Below the pieces are notes generated by a model, which worked only from the letters and a program-made list of their open reading frames with translations, was not told where the DNA came from and did not search any database. From contig JADJWX010000004.1 in NCBI GenBank assembly GCA_016716135.1, forward strand, positions 372,001 through 436,000: a stretch of DNA of 64,000 nt, given 5' to 3'. This stretch comes from Lewinellaceae bacterium (GTDB lineage: Bacteria > Bacteroidota > Bacteroidia > Chitinophagales > Saprospiraceae). The translations under genes were made by a program, and so were the position numbers. Below are positions 54,158 to 63,058 of this stretch, one piece after another; position 1 is the first letter of the stretch; the number at the start of each line of letters is the position of its first letter.

Positions 54158-55598
54158 ATGAAACAACTCTTGTTTATCCTACTGTCTGTTTTACTTTTTA
54201 CGGCCTGTTCCACATCCCGAAACAGCCGATCTTCTTCATCCGCCGTGACGCCCAGAGCCATAACCAGCTCTACTGCCCCCTCGGGCAATATACAACTGGA
54301 CTACGTCCAACAGTATAAAAACATCGCCATGAGCGAGATGCAACGCGCAGGCATTCCGGCATCGATCACGCTGGCCCAGGGAATTCTTGAAAGTGCCTCG
54401 GGGCGCAGCGAACTGGCGAGCAATGCCAACAACCACTTCGGAATTAAATGCGCCGGCAACTGGACAGGTAAAACGTTTTACAAAAAAGACGACGACAGGG
54501 GCGCCGACGGCCAGCTGATCGAATCCTGCTTTCGCAAATACAACGATGCCCAGGAGAGCTTTTTCGACCATTCCGAATTTCTGCGCGATCCGCGCAAAAG
54601 CAACCGCTACGGATTTTTGTTCAACCTGGACAAACGCGATTACAAAAGCTGGGCACGCGGCCTGCAATCGTCGGGCTATGCAACCTCCCAGATTTATGCA
54701 GACCAGCTGATCGACCTTATCGAGCGCCTGCGCTTGTATGAGTACGACCAGCCCGGTGTAGTCGATATTAAACCCGGCGAGATCATCCCGGAGTCGGTAC
54801 CGCCGCAAAACCGGATCGGGCGTGTCAACGACGTTAAAGTGGTAAACACCCGTCCGGGCGAAACCATAGCCGACATTGCCCGCATTTACAATTTGCAGGC
54901 CGACAAAGTGGCCGATTACAACGACCGGGCCTATACCCCCGCCGAGTACGTGCCGCCCGGCACCCGCATTTTTATTCAAAAAAAGCAAAAATCCTGGCGC
55001 GGGCAGGCGACCCACCATTTTGTCAAAGAAGGGCAAACCATGCTGGAAATCGCCCAGCTCTACGGCATACGGCTCGACAACCTGCTCAAATGCAACAACC
55101 TGCAATCCCGGCCAGGAGCCGGCAGCCGACGAGAAGATCCGCCTGCGCGGCAAACGCGATTCCAATGAAAAAATTCGCTTGCGCGACGCCACCGGCACCC
55201 CCAAGCCAACTACCCAACCGACCGGCCCGGTAACAATGACACCCGACGACGATGTGCTGTTCGAAGAAACCCCGCCAACCACGCAACCTACCACCAAACC
55301 TTCCGATCCGGTGATCCCCGGCAAGCCGGCTACCACCGGCGTGCCGCTGCCGCCCGATCCGGTGCCGGCCAACCCGAATCCACCAACGCCGACCACACAG
55401 CCGCAACCCAACATACCTGCCCCACAACCAACACCGACAACCCAACAACCGGTACCCAGCGGCTACCACCAGGTTGTAAAAGGCGATACGTTGTATAATA
55501 TTTCAAAACGATATAATACCACGGTGGCAAAACTCAAGGAATTGAACAACCTACGGAGTGATTATATCCAAATCGGTCAAACGTTGCGTGTGCGGTAA
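54158..55598 (+). CDS. Glucosaminidase/LysM lipoprotein (copy 2, frameshift near 55108)
   Basis: About 480 residues once one C is dropped from the CCC at 55107-55109, giving NNLQSGQEPAADEKIRLRG; uncorrected, the frame ends at 55168. Lipoprotein signal (LLSVLLFTACST). Glucosaminidase domain similar to copy 1: AGIPASITLAQGILESASGR, NNHFGIKCAGNW, FRKYNDAQESFFDHSEFL. LysM repeats follow (VNTRPGETIADIARIYNLQ; THHFVKEGQTMLEIAQLYGI), then a Pro/Thr-rich linker (about 350-430, many TTQP units) and a last LysM (YHQVVKGDTLYNISKRYNTT). Expected to hydrolyse peptidoglycan while anchored in a membrane. Confidence 0.85.
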
Positions 55599-55634
55599 GC
55601 GGCCCTTACCTTCGCCAGTCAACCCTCTTTACTT

Positions 55635-56807
55635 ATGCTTCGGATATGCACCCTGCTTTTTTTGCTTACAGCCTCCGGGCTGGTAGCGCAGCCGCCCCAG
55701 GAATTATCCGACAGCGCCCGGATCAGCCTGATTACTGTGGCGCCCGGCGAAATGCTTTACAGTACATTCGGACATAGCGCCCTGCGGGTTTCCGACCCCT
55801 ACCGGGGTTTCGACCGCTGCTACAATTACGGCACATTTGATTTTGACCAGCCAAACTTTCTGTTCAAATTTTGCCGGGGCAAACTGCTCTATTTTCTGAA
55901 TACCGAACCGTATCAGGCGTTTGAATACAGCAATTTGTACGAACTCCGGCCGATGCAGGAGCAGCTGCTCAACCTTTCACCCGAAGCCCGCCAGCGGCTG
56001 TTCGACCTGCTGGAGGAAAATGCCCGCGTTGAAAACCGCTATTACAAATACGATTTTTTCTACGACAACTGCGCTACCCGCATCCGGGATATTGTGCAGG
56101 AAACATTTTTTTACCAGATCAACTTCGATAGCAGCCAGTTGCCACTGGGCACTACCATGCGCCAGTTGCTGTGGCCTTACCTGCGCGAAATGCCCTGGAC
56201 GGAATTCGGCATCGACCTGCTGCTGGGCACGCCGGCCGACAGGGTAGCCCAAACGGAGGATTACATGTTCCTGCCCGACCACATGCACGACCTCTTCGGG
56301 CGCGCCAGCCTGAGCAACGGCCAGCCGCTGGTGAGCGCGGAGCACCCCATCCCCGACTACCCGGTACCTGCCTGGCCCGCCGTTGAGCCCGGCTTTTTTG
56401 ACCACCCCATTTGGGTAACCTGCCTGATCGCTTTTATCGGCCTGCTCAGCATGGCCAACCCCATTTCGGAGCGCATTTTTGATACGCTGTTCTGGCTGGT
56501 ACTGGGCCTTGCCGGGCTGACCATGTTGCTGCTGTGGGTTGCCACCGACCATGCGCCCACCAAATACAACTGGAATATCCTGTGGGCACTGCCTACGCAT
56601 TTGCTTTTTTTCTGGCGGAGCAAACGCAGCGAGTGGACCGAAAACTACGCCATGGTGACCGGCGCGCTGGCCATGCTGGTCTTGTTGTTCTGGGGCTTTT
56701 TACCACAGAATTTGCCCGAAGCCGCCCTGCCCATCGTGGTACTGGTGATAATCAAAGCGTTTTTTCGCCGATATTGGAAACGCGCGCCTGCCGGGGAGAT
56801 CGCCTAA
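55635..56807 (+). CDS. DUF4105 membrane protein, possibly lipoprotein N-acyltransferase (Lnb-like)
   Basis: 390 residues. Signal peptide (RICTLLFLLTASGLVAQ). The DUF4105 part (about 25-190) has TFGHSALRVSDP, YNYGTFDFDQPNFLFKF, and YDFFYDNCATRIRDIV: the His and the Cys of the NCATR motif are a papain-like pair. Four spans follow in the last 150 residues. In Bacteroides a protein of this general kind has been reported as the lipoprotein N-acyltransferase Lnb; I recall that link but cannot confirm that this gene is its orthologue. It is 36 bases downstream of the second LysM gene and convergent with the WD40 gene, overlapping by 4 bases. Confidence 0.77.
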   Translation: MLRICTLLFLLTASGLVAQPPQELSDSARISLITVAPGEMLYSTFGHSALRVSDPYRGFDRCYNYGTFDFDQPNFLFKFCRGKLLYFLNTEPYQAFEYSNLYELRPMQEQLLNLSPEARQRLFDLLEENARVENRYYKYDFFYDNCATRIRDIVQETFFYQINFDSSQLPLGTTMRQLLWPYLREMPWTEFGIDLLLGTPADRVAQTEDYMFLPDHMHDLFGRASLSNGQPLVSAEHPIPDYPVPAWPAVEPGFFDHPIWVTCLIAFIGLLSMANPISERIFDTLFWLVLGLAGLTMLLLWVATDHAPTKYNWNILWALPTHLLFFWRSKRSEWTENYAMVTGALAMLVLLFWGFLPQNLPEAALPIVVLVIIKAFFRRYWKRAPAGEIA

Positions 56808-57709
56808 GCGCTCACGCTCCATAAAATTGCCGTCCGGTCGTCGCTGCAGGAAATCAATACCTCGTTGCTCAGCCAAAGTAAATTGTTAACGGAATTGAAG
56901 TGGCCGCCGTCCCGCACGCCCTCGAGAACCTTTAACAGTTTAAACCCGGCGGCATCCCAGATTTTGATGGTTTTATCGCGGCTGGCCGTCGCAAAAAAAT
57001 TGCCGTTGGGCGCATACGCGACATGGTTAATGGTAAATAAATGCGCAGGTTGTTCAGAAACCAGCGCATTGTTTTTTTCTAAATCCCAAACCCGGAGCAT
57101 GGCATCGCGGCCACCGCTGAGCAAAAATCGCCCGTCGGGCGAAAAACAGACCGTAAACACGGATGGATCATGCGCACCGGCGATCCGTTGTTTCAAGGTA
57201 AGCGTTTCCGAATCCAGCAAGTAGATGGAACCGTCGCTGGCCCCTGCGGCCAGCTCGTTGCGTTCGGTGGAAAGAGCAAGACAACGCAAAGCCCGGTTGG
57301 CGAGTTGGAAACTTTCCACCGAGCGGGCTTCGCCCAAAGCCCAGCGCGTCAGCACACCATCACCGCCGGCCGAGAACAACCATTGTTTGTGGATTTGCAG
57401 GGCGTACACGCCTTTTTGGTGATGTTGAATATTGCGGGTGCGCTCCGGCCTTTCCAGGTCAATCCAGTGCAGGCCACCGTTCATGTTGCCCGCCAGCAGG
57501 AGGTCGTTTTTTCCCGGAAGGGAAGCCAGGGAAAATACCTGGGTCTCCACCGTGGCTGCGACGCGGCCTGTTTCGGGTGCATCAAGGCTCCACTCCACCA
57601 GCCAGCCATCGCCGCCGGCGGAGTAGAAATGCCGGGCGTCTTTCCCTGGCGTCAGGGCATACAACGCCGCCCGGTGGCCGGTGCAGGTATGAAGGTGCTT
57701 ACATTGCAT
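56804..57709 (-). CDS. WD40-repeat protein
   Basis: 301 residues made of about six to seven WD40 blades: HTCTGHRAALYALTPGKDAR, GVYALQIHKQWLFSAGGDGV, HDPSVFTVCFSPDGRFLLSGG followed by RDAMLRVWDLEK, and FTINHVAYAPNGNFFATAS followed by RDKTIKIWDAAG. No signal peptide and no extra domain, so a cytoplasmic protein scaffold. It follows serA by 5 bases and is presumably in the same transcript; a link to serine synthesis is not evident. WD40 proteins also occur in conflict systems, but here the nSTAND operon is on the other side of serA. Confidence 0.85.
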   Translation of the reverse strand: MQCKHLHTCTGHRAALYALTPGKDARHFYSAGGDGWLVEWSLDAPETGRVAATVETQVFSLASLPGKNDLLLAGNMNGGLHWIDLERPERTRNIQHHQKGVYALQIHKQWLFSAGGDGVLTRWALGEARSVESFQLANRALRCLALSTERNELAAGASDGSIYLLDSETLTLKQRIAGAHDPSVFTVCFSPDGRFLLSGGRDAMLRVWDLEKNNALVSEQPAHLFTINHVAYAPNGNFFATASRDKTIKIWDAAGFKLLKVLEGVRDGGHFNSVNNLLWLSNEVLISCSDDRTAILWSVSA

Positions 57710-57714
57710 TTTGA

Positions 57715-58671
57715 CTATTTATCATCGCCGAAAAAGGCAATGATCTTGTCGGCCAGCTCCAGCCCGATATACGACTGCGCCTCGACGGTGCTGCCGCCGA
57801 TATGCGGGGAGCAACAGACTTTCGGATGCTGAAGCAGGGCCTTTTTCGGGTTTGGCTCGTCTTCAAACACATCGAGGCCGGCACCGCCGACTTTGCCGCT
57901 TTCCAGGGCTTCGAGCAGGGCATTTTCATCGATGACGCCGCCGCGTGCGGTATTGATCAGGACTACGCCGTTTTTCATCATGCCGATTTCTTTGGAAGCA
58001 ATAAGTTGGCCCGTACCGCCTGGCAGGTGGAAGGTGATAAAGTCGGATTCCTGGATTACCCGGTCGAAAGGCACTGTTTGCAGGCGTACGTTCAGTTGCA
58101 GGTCGTTGTAGCGGTATAGCTGGATGCCGATTTCTTTTTCCGGCACCAGCGGGTCGTGTGCCAGCACTTCCATACCGAGGCCGAGCGCCATTTTGGCAAC
58201 CTCCTGCCCGATCCGGCCAAAACCGATGATGCCCAGGGTTTTGCCGTGCAGTTGAAATCCGCCGGCATAGGCTTTTTTGAGTTTCTTAAAATCGCCGCCC
58301 TCGTACATTTCCCGGTTGCTGAGGTGCAGCATGCGGGCAAGCGCGAACATGTGGGCAAACGCCATTTCGGCCACGGCCCGGGAGGAAGCTTTGGGGGTAT
58401 TGTACACCTGGATGCCTTTTTTTTCGGCGTATTCCACGTCGATGTTGTCGAGGCCGACACCGCCGCGGGCGATTATTTTCAATTTTTTGCCGGCATCGAT
58501 CACCGCTTTGGTCACTTTGGTGGCACTGCGGACGATCAAAACGTCGTATTCACCGATCTGGTTGACCAGATCGTCTTGTGCTACTTTGTCTTGTACTACC
58601 TGGTAGTTTGCCTCTTCGAGCAGCAGTTTGCCGTCGGAGTGGATGCCGTCGTTGGCGAGTATTTTTATCAT
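57715..58671 (-). CDS. serA: D-3-phosphoglycerate dehydrogenase
   Basis: 318 residues from ATG 58671 (MIKILANDGIHSDG); an ATG eleven codons further up lies at or beyond the likely transcription start. NAD-binding GKTLGIIGFGRIGQEVAK, the substrate loop ARGGVGLDNIDVEYAEKKG, and INTARGGVIDENALLEALES; catalytic Arg and Glu in the usual places and His in SPHIGGSTVEAQ. This is the short form without an ACT regulatory domain. First step of serine biosynthesis in the cytoplasm. A -7 element TATCTTTG lies at 58709-58702. Confidence 0.9.
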   Translation of the reverse strand: MIKILANDGIHSDGKLLLEEANYQVVQDKVAQDDLVNQIGEYDVLIVRSATKVTKAVIDAGKKLKIIARGGVGLDNIDVEYAEKKGIQVYNTPKASSRAVAEMAFAHMFALARMLHLSNREMYEGGDFKKLKKAYAGGFQLHGKTLGIIGFGRIGQEVAKMALGLGMEVLAHDPLVPEKEIGIQLYRYNDLQLNVRLQTVPFDRVIQESDFITFHLPGGTGQLIASKEIGMMKNGVVLINTARGGVIDENALLEALESGKVGGAGLDVFEDEPNPKKALLQHPKVCCSPHIGGSTVEAQSYIGLELADKIIAFFGDDK

Positions 58672-58701
58672 TGCGCTTTTGTGTTGGGTAAAAAAACGGC
58701 G

Positions 58702-58709
58702 CAAAGATA
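58702..58709 (-). promoter_or_regulatory. -7 promoter element of serA
   Basis: TATCTTTG on the minus strand is an exact TAnnTTTG match, giving a start near 58695 and a leader of about 24 bases. The -33 region has no clean TTG (a CTG lies 21 bases upstream). Confidence 0.5.
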
Positions 58710-58819
58710 GCCGAACGAGGGAGGAAATTGCAGGAAGTTGAATTGTGGATTTGTGAATTTACCGGTTTGGTTGACAGGGAGGGGGGGCTGTTTTCGGATA
58801 TCGCCTGTGCTTCCTGGTC

Positions 58820-59089
58820 TTGATATCGTATCCCAACAGGGTGCAAAGCAGGTCCTTTGTCAAGCCCGGATTCAAGTATTCCTGGATTCAAATCCAAAAA
58901 AAAGATCAAATTATCGGATTTGAATCCGGAAAAGGCAGGGAAATCTATTTCTTCGACAACGGCATCCGTAACGCCATCATAAAAAATTTTCCACCCCTTG
59001 CTTTACAGATCGATACCGGGGCACTGTGGGGAAACTTCCTGTTAGCCGGGCGCCTGGAGCACAATACCAATACAAAACGGAACCAGTGA
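58820..59089 (+). pseudogene. Remnant of an AAA_14/DUF4143 ATPase
   Basis: A short open stretch ends in REIYFFDNGIRNAIIKNFPP and IDTGALWGNFLLAGRLEHN. This closely resembles the C-terminal DUF4143 domain of AAA_14-type ATPases (usual form: KIYFYDNGIRNAII.NF..L..R.D.GALWENF). The N-terminal ATPase part and the rest of the tail are missing, and it stops after 89 codons, so it is a gene fragment. It lies in the 450-base gap between serA and the nSTAND gene; the remainder of that gap holds the serA promoter and nothing else I can identify. Confidence 0.68.
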
Positions 59090-59121
59090 CCCAAATGACT
59101 TGTAATGCCCCCAAACACCCC

Positions 59122-61296
59122 TCACCGCCGCAGCCCCGACCGGCACCGCCGAATCTCCGCTTCCACATATTCCACCACACCCTGGTGCAGGTGCATTTCT
59201 TCGCGCAGGCGTTCCTGGTCGTCCGGATTTTCAGGGAGCAGTGTCTCCATTTCCCGGAAAATACGCAAGGCCTGCCCCCATACGCCTGCTTCGGCAAATT
59301 CTTCGGCGGCGCGTTGTTTTAGTTTAAACTGCGAAATTATGGCATTCAGGGAAAACACCCGGCGTTGGTACAGGTCGTCGTACCGGCTTTTAATGTGGCT
59401 GCGGTTGATGCGCCAAATGGTGTCTTGCGCCTCGGTAATACGGATGTAACCATTGCGCTGCGTGTAGTTGTCCATGAGGCGGTAAGCCCGGTGGTACTTC
59501 GTCAACGCCTCTGAAAACTTATCGCTGAAAAACAAGGAGTCGCCTTTCATCATGTTTTCCGTGACAATAGAATCATACAGGATTTGCAAACCCTGCACCT
59601 TTTCCATCTCTTCCTGTACGCTGCGGCCGGTCATTTTTCTCAAAACCAGCACCTTCACGGGTTTGTCTGCAATAAGTTGGTATGCCTCCCGGCCCGCCTG
59701 GAAAGCCTCGCCGCTCACGATATAATCGGCTTGCTCCAATTCTTTTTTTACCGATTGTACCCAATTGTAGGAAAACCAGATGCCGAATACAATCATCAGA
59801 AAAACCGTCGTAAGCGAAAACAAAGCCACCCGCCGCGCCAGCCTGCGCCGCTCCTGCATAGCTTTCAACTCTGCCTGAATGGCTTCCCGTTGCCGGGCTT
59901 CCTCTGCCAGGCGTTCCTGCAATTCGGCTTTTTCCTGGTCGGCTTTTTCCCGGCGCCGGCGCTCATCGCGGGATTCGAGGATCGGCGGGAGCAGGGTGTC
60001 GTGGCTGATCTCGTAGTAATAATCGTCGAGCCGCAGTTCCTTGCGCAACAGCCGCGTATCCACCAGGGTATCCAGAAACTCATGGTCCACATTCCAGGTG
60101 GCCGTCAGAAAATCGTCGACCATGCTGCAACGGCGGCCAATTGGGGTCACCAGGCTTTCCTCAATCAGGCACTGGGCGGTGTATATAAACGCCTCGCGGT
60201 CTTCCACCGGTTTTGCCGTCCGGCGGGTGAATACTTCGGGCAAACCCTGCAATTGCCGGCGGTAAAAATTCCGGATTTCATGCTCCAACCCTTCCAGGCC
60301 GGCATACAAGGCGGGCGTTACGGAAAACCCCGTCGGCAGGTTTTCGTTTATTATTTTTTCTTCAATGTACTGGCAAAGGATTTGCAAATTGAACGACTCG
60401 ATTTCCTCCTGTTTACGCAGTGAAAGCGATGCGTCGCCATCGTCGGCTTCGTCCCGCGCCTCCTGGCCGGCCAGAAAGTCGAGCATTTCCTGCAGGGCAT
60501 CGTCTTGGTAAGTAAACTTTGGGCTGGCATACGCCCCTTCCGAACGTGCCGGTTCTTCGATGGCGGCTTGCGCCTGCCGGCGGTTGAGGGGCTGAAGTTG
60601 GTAGCGGTTGCGCAAAATATTGGGGATCAGCGGGCTGATCTCATCCAGTAAGTGCAAAAAATCGGAGCGTATGGAAATTACGATGCGCAGATCGGGCTGT
60701 TTTTCCCACCATTGAATGATGGTTGCGGTCAGGCTTTTATCCTGCCGCTGCAGGCGTTCCATAAGTGCAGCCCGAATGGTTTCCGGCATCGATTCGTTGG
60801 TCAGGTCGGCCAGTTCACCTAAAAACCGGCGGCGACTCGTTTCGCTGTGCCCCAGGGTGAAAACTTCCTCAAACTGGTCGAACACCAGCACCGGTGTAGC
60901 CGGCAGGCCGTCCAAGTCGAATTGCAGGCGCTTCATGCGCTCCCAGAGCGTTTCCCGGTCGCCCTGCATTTCGCCGGTCGTGATCCGGCTACCGACGGCG
61001 GGGTCCTGATTCAGGCGGTTTCCGATGCTGGTCACCAGCGTTGAACGCGTGTTATCCGCCCGGATGAACACGGGTGCAAAGCCGTGGCGTTCCAGTTCAG
61101 GCGCCACGCCGGCTTGCAACAGCGAGGTTTTTCCGATACCCGATTTGGCAAAAAGCACGACCAAACGCTCGCGCAACACCAGGTTGGTAAACCGCTGCAC
61201 ATCCTCGCCCCGGCCATAGAAGACCGGGCTTTGCTCCCGTTCGAACGGCTTGAGGCCCGGGTAGCGGCGTGGCATATTGGCTGCGGCAGGTGTCAT
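59122..61296 (-). CDS. nSTAND-type P-loop ATPase with membrane span and C-terminal helical region
   Basis: 724 residues. FYGRGEDVQRFTNLVLRERL leads to Walker A FAKSGIGKTSLLQAGV (residues 49-64) and Walker B VLVFDQFEEVFTLG (136-149); RIVISIRSDFLHLLDE is the sensor-1-like strand and NRYQLQPLNRRQAQAAIEEP the winged-helix approach, all typical of nSTAND1. Residues about 430-487 form a basic coiled coil, followed by one membrane span (VALFSLTTVFLMIVFGIWFSY) and a TPR-like helical tail (FSEALTKYHRAYRLMDNYTQ). Its ATG overlaps the SIR2-TIR stop (ATGA). Probably the regulatory switch of a two-gene defence system; direct evidence is lacking. Confidence 0.82.
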   Translation of the reverse strand: MTPAAANMPRRYPGLKPFEREQSPVFYGRGEDVQRFTNLVLRERLVVLFAKSGIGKTSLLQAGVAPELERHGFAPVFIRADNTRSTLVTSIGNRLNQDPAVGSRITTGEMQGDRETLWERMKRLQFDLDGLPATPVLVFDQFEEVFTLGHSETSRRRFLGELADLTNESMPETIRAALMERLQRQDKSLTATIIQWWEKQPDLRIVISIRSDFLHLLDEISPLIPNILRNRYQLQPLNRRQAQAAIEEPARSEGAYASPKFTYQDDALQEMLDFLAGQEARDEADDGDASLSLRKQEEIESFNLQILCQYIEEKIINENLPTGFSVTPALYAGLEGLEHEIRNFYRRQLQGLPEVFTRRTAKPVEDREAFIYTAQCLIEESLVTPIGRRCSMVDDFLTATWNVDHEFLDTLVDTRLLRKELRLDDYYYEISHDTLLPPILESRDERRRREKADQEKAELQERLAEEARQREAIQAELKAMQERRRLARRVALFSLTTVFLMIVFGIWFSYNWVQSVKKELEQADYIVSGEAFQAGREAYQLIADKPVKVLVLRKMTGRSVQEEMEKVQGLQILYDSIVTENMMKGDSLFFSDKFSEALTKYHRAYRLMDNYTQRNGYIRITEAQDTIWRINRSHIKSRYDDLYQRRVFSLNAIISQFKLKQRAAEEFAEAGVWGQALRIFREMETLLPENPDDQERLREEMHLHQGVVEYVEAEIRRCRSGLRR

Positions 61297-62654
61297 GCTA
61301 GTGTGTCGATGTATTTTTTTAAGGTTTCAGCGATTTCAGCAAGGTGTTTGTTTTCCTGGCCTTCGCCGAACACCGGTTTTTTTTGCAACGGCCGCGTCGT
61401 GCGCAGGGTGCTGAGCGACGTGCCGTCGAAGCTGGTCGCTTTCAGCAAAACAGGCATCACCAGAAAGCGGGAGCGCGGGTTATTACGTTGCACCAGCTCG
61501 TCGAGCAAGGGAAGTGCCGGGTTGTTTTCCTGAAAAAAATCGGCGGTTACGAGCGGCAGTACCACCTGGCACTGGTCTATTTTTTGGCGCAGCCAGGCTG
61601 TCTGGTCGCCCTCGCCAATGGCGTCGGCCAGCGTCCAGGTACGCACCTTCAGCGGGCGCAGGTGGCTGAGCAGGGCTTTGCAGCCGTCGTCGTCGGTGGC
61701 TTCATTGTGCAAAATCAAGACCTCCGCTTGGCTGCTGCTGCTGTCGCTGGAAGCCTCCCCATCAAGTTCGCGGTAATGCACCAGCAGGTTTTGCACAAAA
61801 GTTTCCATATCGACCTGGGGAAATTCCATGCGAAACTCTCCCTGAAAAAACACCTTGGCACGGGCGCCGGCCTCCGGTTCGCCTTTTTGCGGATAGGCAA
61901 ACGGTTGAATACTGTTGCGGGCATTGCGAAACAGCGCGTCGAACAGGATGCGCAGGCTCCAGTCTTCAAAATCGAAGCCCATGAACAGGTAAAACCGCGG
62001 CACATTGAAAGCGGCGAGCAGGCTGTCGGGCAGGCGTTCGTGTTGCGCGCCGGTGATCTTGTTGACGTAGCCCAACTGGTCGCTGTAGGTCAGCACCAGC
62101 GACTCGGGTTTTTTATAAAAGCCAAACAGGTTGTAGATCAGGGGCGGTTCGTCGTCGCTGAAGGTGTACAGCGGGTCGGGGCTGGGTTTGCGGAAATTGT
62201 AGTAGTCGAATTTGTAGTCGCGGACGGCCTGGGCGTAATAGCGCGCGAAAAAGTCGTCGGGCGAGGTGTTCACGATCAGTTTGAACGGCAGGTCGGCCAG
62301 TTGTTCGAGTACCGGCTGGAGTTCGGCTTCGCGTTCGGCTTTTTGGTAAAAATCCTGCACGGCGGCAATGATCATCGTGTCGCTCAGGGCATTCCGCATC
62401 CGGAGCGTGCTGGTTACCTGCGCGAGGTGTTCGGCATCTTCCTTACTCAGGCCGAGGCCTTTGGCCAAATGCTCGGCGCAAAGTTCGATCAGGGGGCGAT
62501 AGCTGCCATCGGGCTGTTTGGCGGCCATTGCTGCCGGTCCGAGGAACAATGCACAGCTGCCTTCGCGAATCTGCCGCGCGATATTTTGATAGATAACATC
62601 CGGGAGTTTTTCCCCGGTTGCCTTCCCTTTTGCTTTTGAATTTTCTTCTGGCAT
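61293..62654 (-). CDS. SIR2-like plus TIR-like fusion protein, candidate NAD-depleting effector
   Basis: 453 residues from ATG 62654 (PEENSKAKGKATGEKL). Residues about 20-290 resemble the bacterial SIR2_2 defence domain: ARQIREGSCALFLGPAAMAA (GAGxS-like loop), FKLIVNTSPDDFFARYYAQ (TTNYD-like), and PPLIYNLFGFYKKPESLVLT, where the usual catalytic-histidine LHG is replaced by LFG. From about 305 to the end is a TIR-like fold: EVLILHNEATDDDGCKALLSHL, VVLPLVTADFFQENNP, LDELVQRNNPRSRFLVMPVL. Both domain types cleave or bind NAD+. A strong promoter (62715-62685) precedes it, and the nSTAND ATPase follows with a 4-base overlap. Confidence 0.78.
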   Translation of the reverse strand: MPEENSKAKGKATGEKLPDVIYQNIARQIREGSCALFLGPAAMAAKQPDGSYRPLIELCAEHLAKGLGLSKEDAEHLAQVTSTLRMRNALSDTMIIAAVQDFYQKAEREAELQPVLEQLADLPFKLIVNTSPDDFFARYYAQAVRDYKFDYYNFRKPSPDPLYTFSDDEPPLIYNLFGFYKKPESLVLTYSDQLGYVNKITGAQHERLPDSLLAAFNVPRFYLFMGFDFEDWSLRILFDALFRNARNSIQPFAYPQKGEPEAGARAKVFFQGEFRMEFPQVDMETFVQNLLVHYRELDGEASSDSSSSQAEVLILHNEATDDDGCKALLSHLRPLKVRTWTLADAIGEGDQTAWLRQKIDQCQVVLPLVTADFFQENNPALPLLDELVQRNNPRSRFLVMPVLLKATSFDGTSLSTLRTTRPLQKKPVFGEGQENKHLAEIAETLKKYIDTLA

Positions 62655-62684
62655 GCTACCGGTTTTTGGGCTGTTTCGGATTAA

Positions 62685-62715
62685 CAAAGGTATTCATGCA
62701 TTGGGAATGTGCAAA
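62685..62715 (-). promoter_or_regulatory. Promoter of the SIR2-TIR / nSTAND operon
   Basis: Minus strand TTTG (62715-62712), a 19-base spacer, then TACCTTTG (62692-62685), an exact fit to the Bacteroidota consensus. Start near 62678, about 24 bases before the ATG at 62654; this rules out the in-frame ATG at 62687 as the main start. Confidence 0.72.
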
Positions 62716-62790
62716 TTATGTACCGGGAATTCGAATGCGGCGTGCAGCGTGCGGGTTGTTCACCATTTTGGTTTTGATGGAAGTTTGTGT

Positions 62791-63017
62791 ATTGAGGCGG
62801 TGACTCGAAGTCTAATGTCGTCAATTTAAGAAATCAGAGGAGGTGGACACTTTTCAAATTTGACTTTTCAAATTGAACTTTTGACTTTTTTAAGAGCAAT
62901 ATCAGTTCAGGAGAGTTCCTAAGTCAAATTTGAAAAGTCTAATTTGAAAAGTCAAAAGTGTACACCCACCCAAATACCTGAAGTTGACGACATTAGACTC
63001 GAAGTCACCGCCTCAAT
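62791..63017. repeat. 227-base inverted repeat with nested AT-rich hairpin
   Basis: Outer arms of 34 bases (62791-62824 and 62984-63017): ATTGAGGCGGTGACTCGAAG and TCTAATGTCGTCAA, mirrored on the right except that the inner CGA reads TCG. Inside, TTTTCAAATTTGACTTTTCA on the left (about 62845-62864) pairs with AAGTCAAATTTGAAAAG and similar words on the right. It belongs to the GTGACT-AGTC family also found in rfbG and at 52653. It lies between the 3' end of paaZ and the promoter of the SIR2-TIR gene; both genes run leftward. Confidence 0.78.
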
Positions 63018-63058
63018 AGGGTTCCCTAATAATGACACAAATGACCCACAAACACCCC

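Noticed and set aside
56804..57709. WD40 protein as third member of the nSTAND defence operon
   Set aside because: serA, a promoter and a pseudogene lie between; it is transcribed with serA.
62655..62687. Earlier start for the SIR2-TIR protein at 62687
   Set aside because: This ATG overlaps the -7 box and lies upstream of the predicted transcription start.
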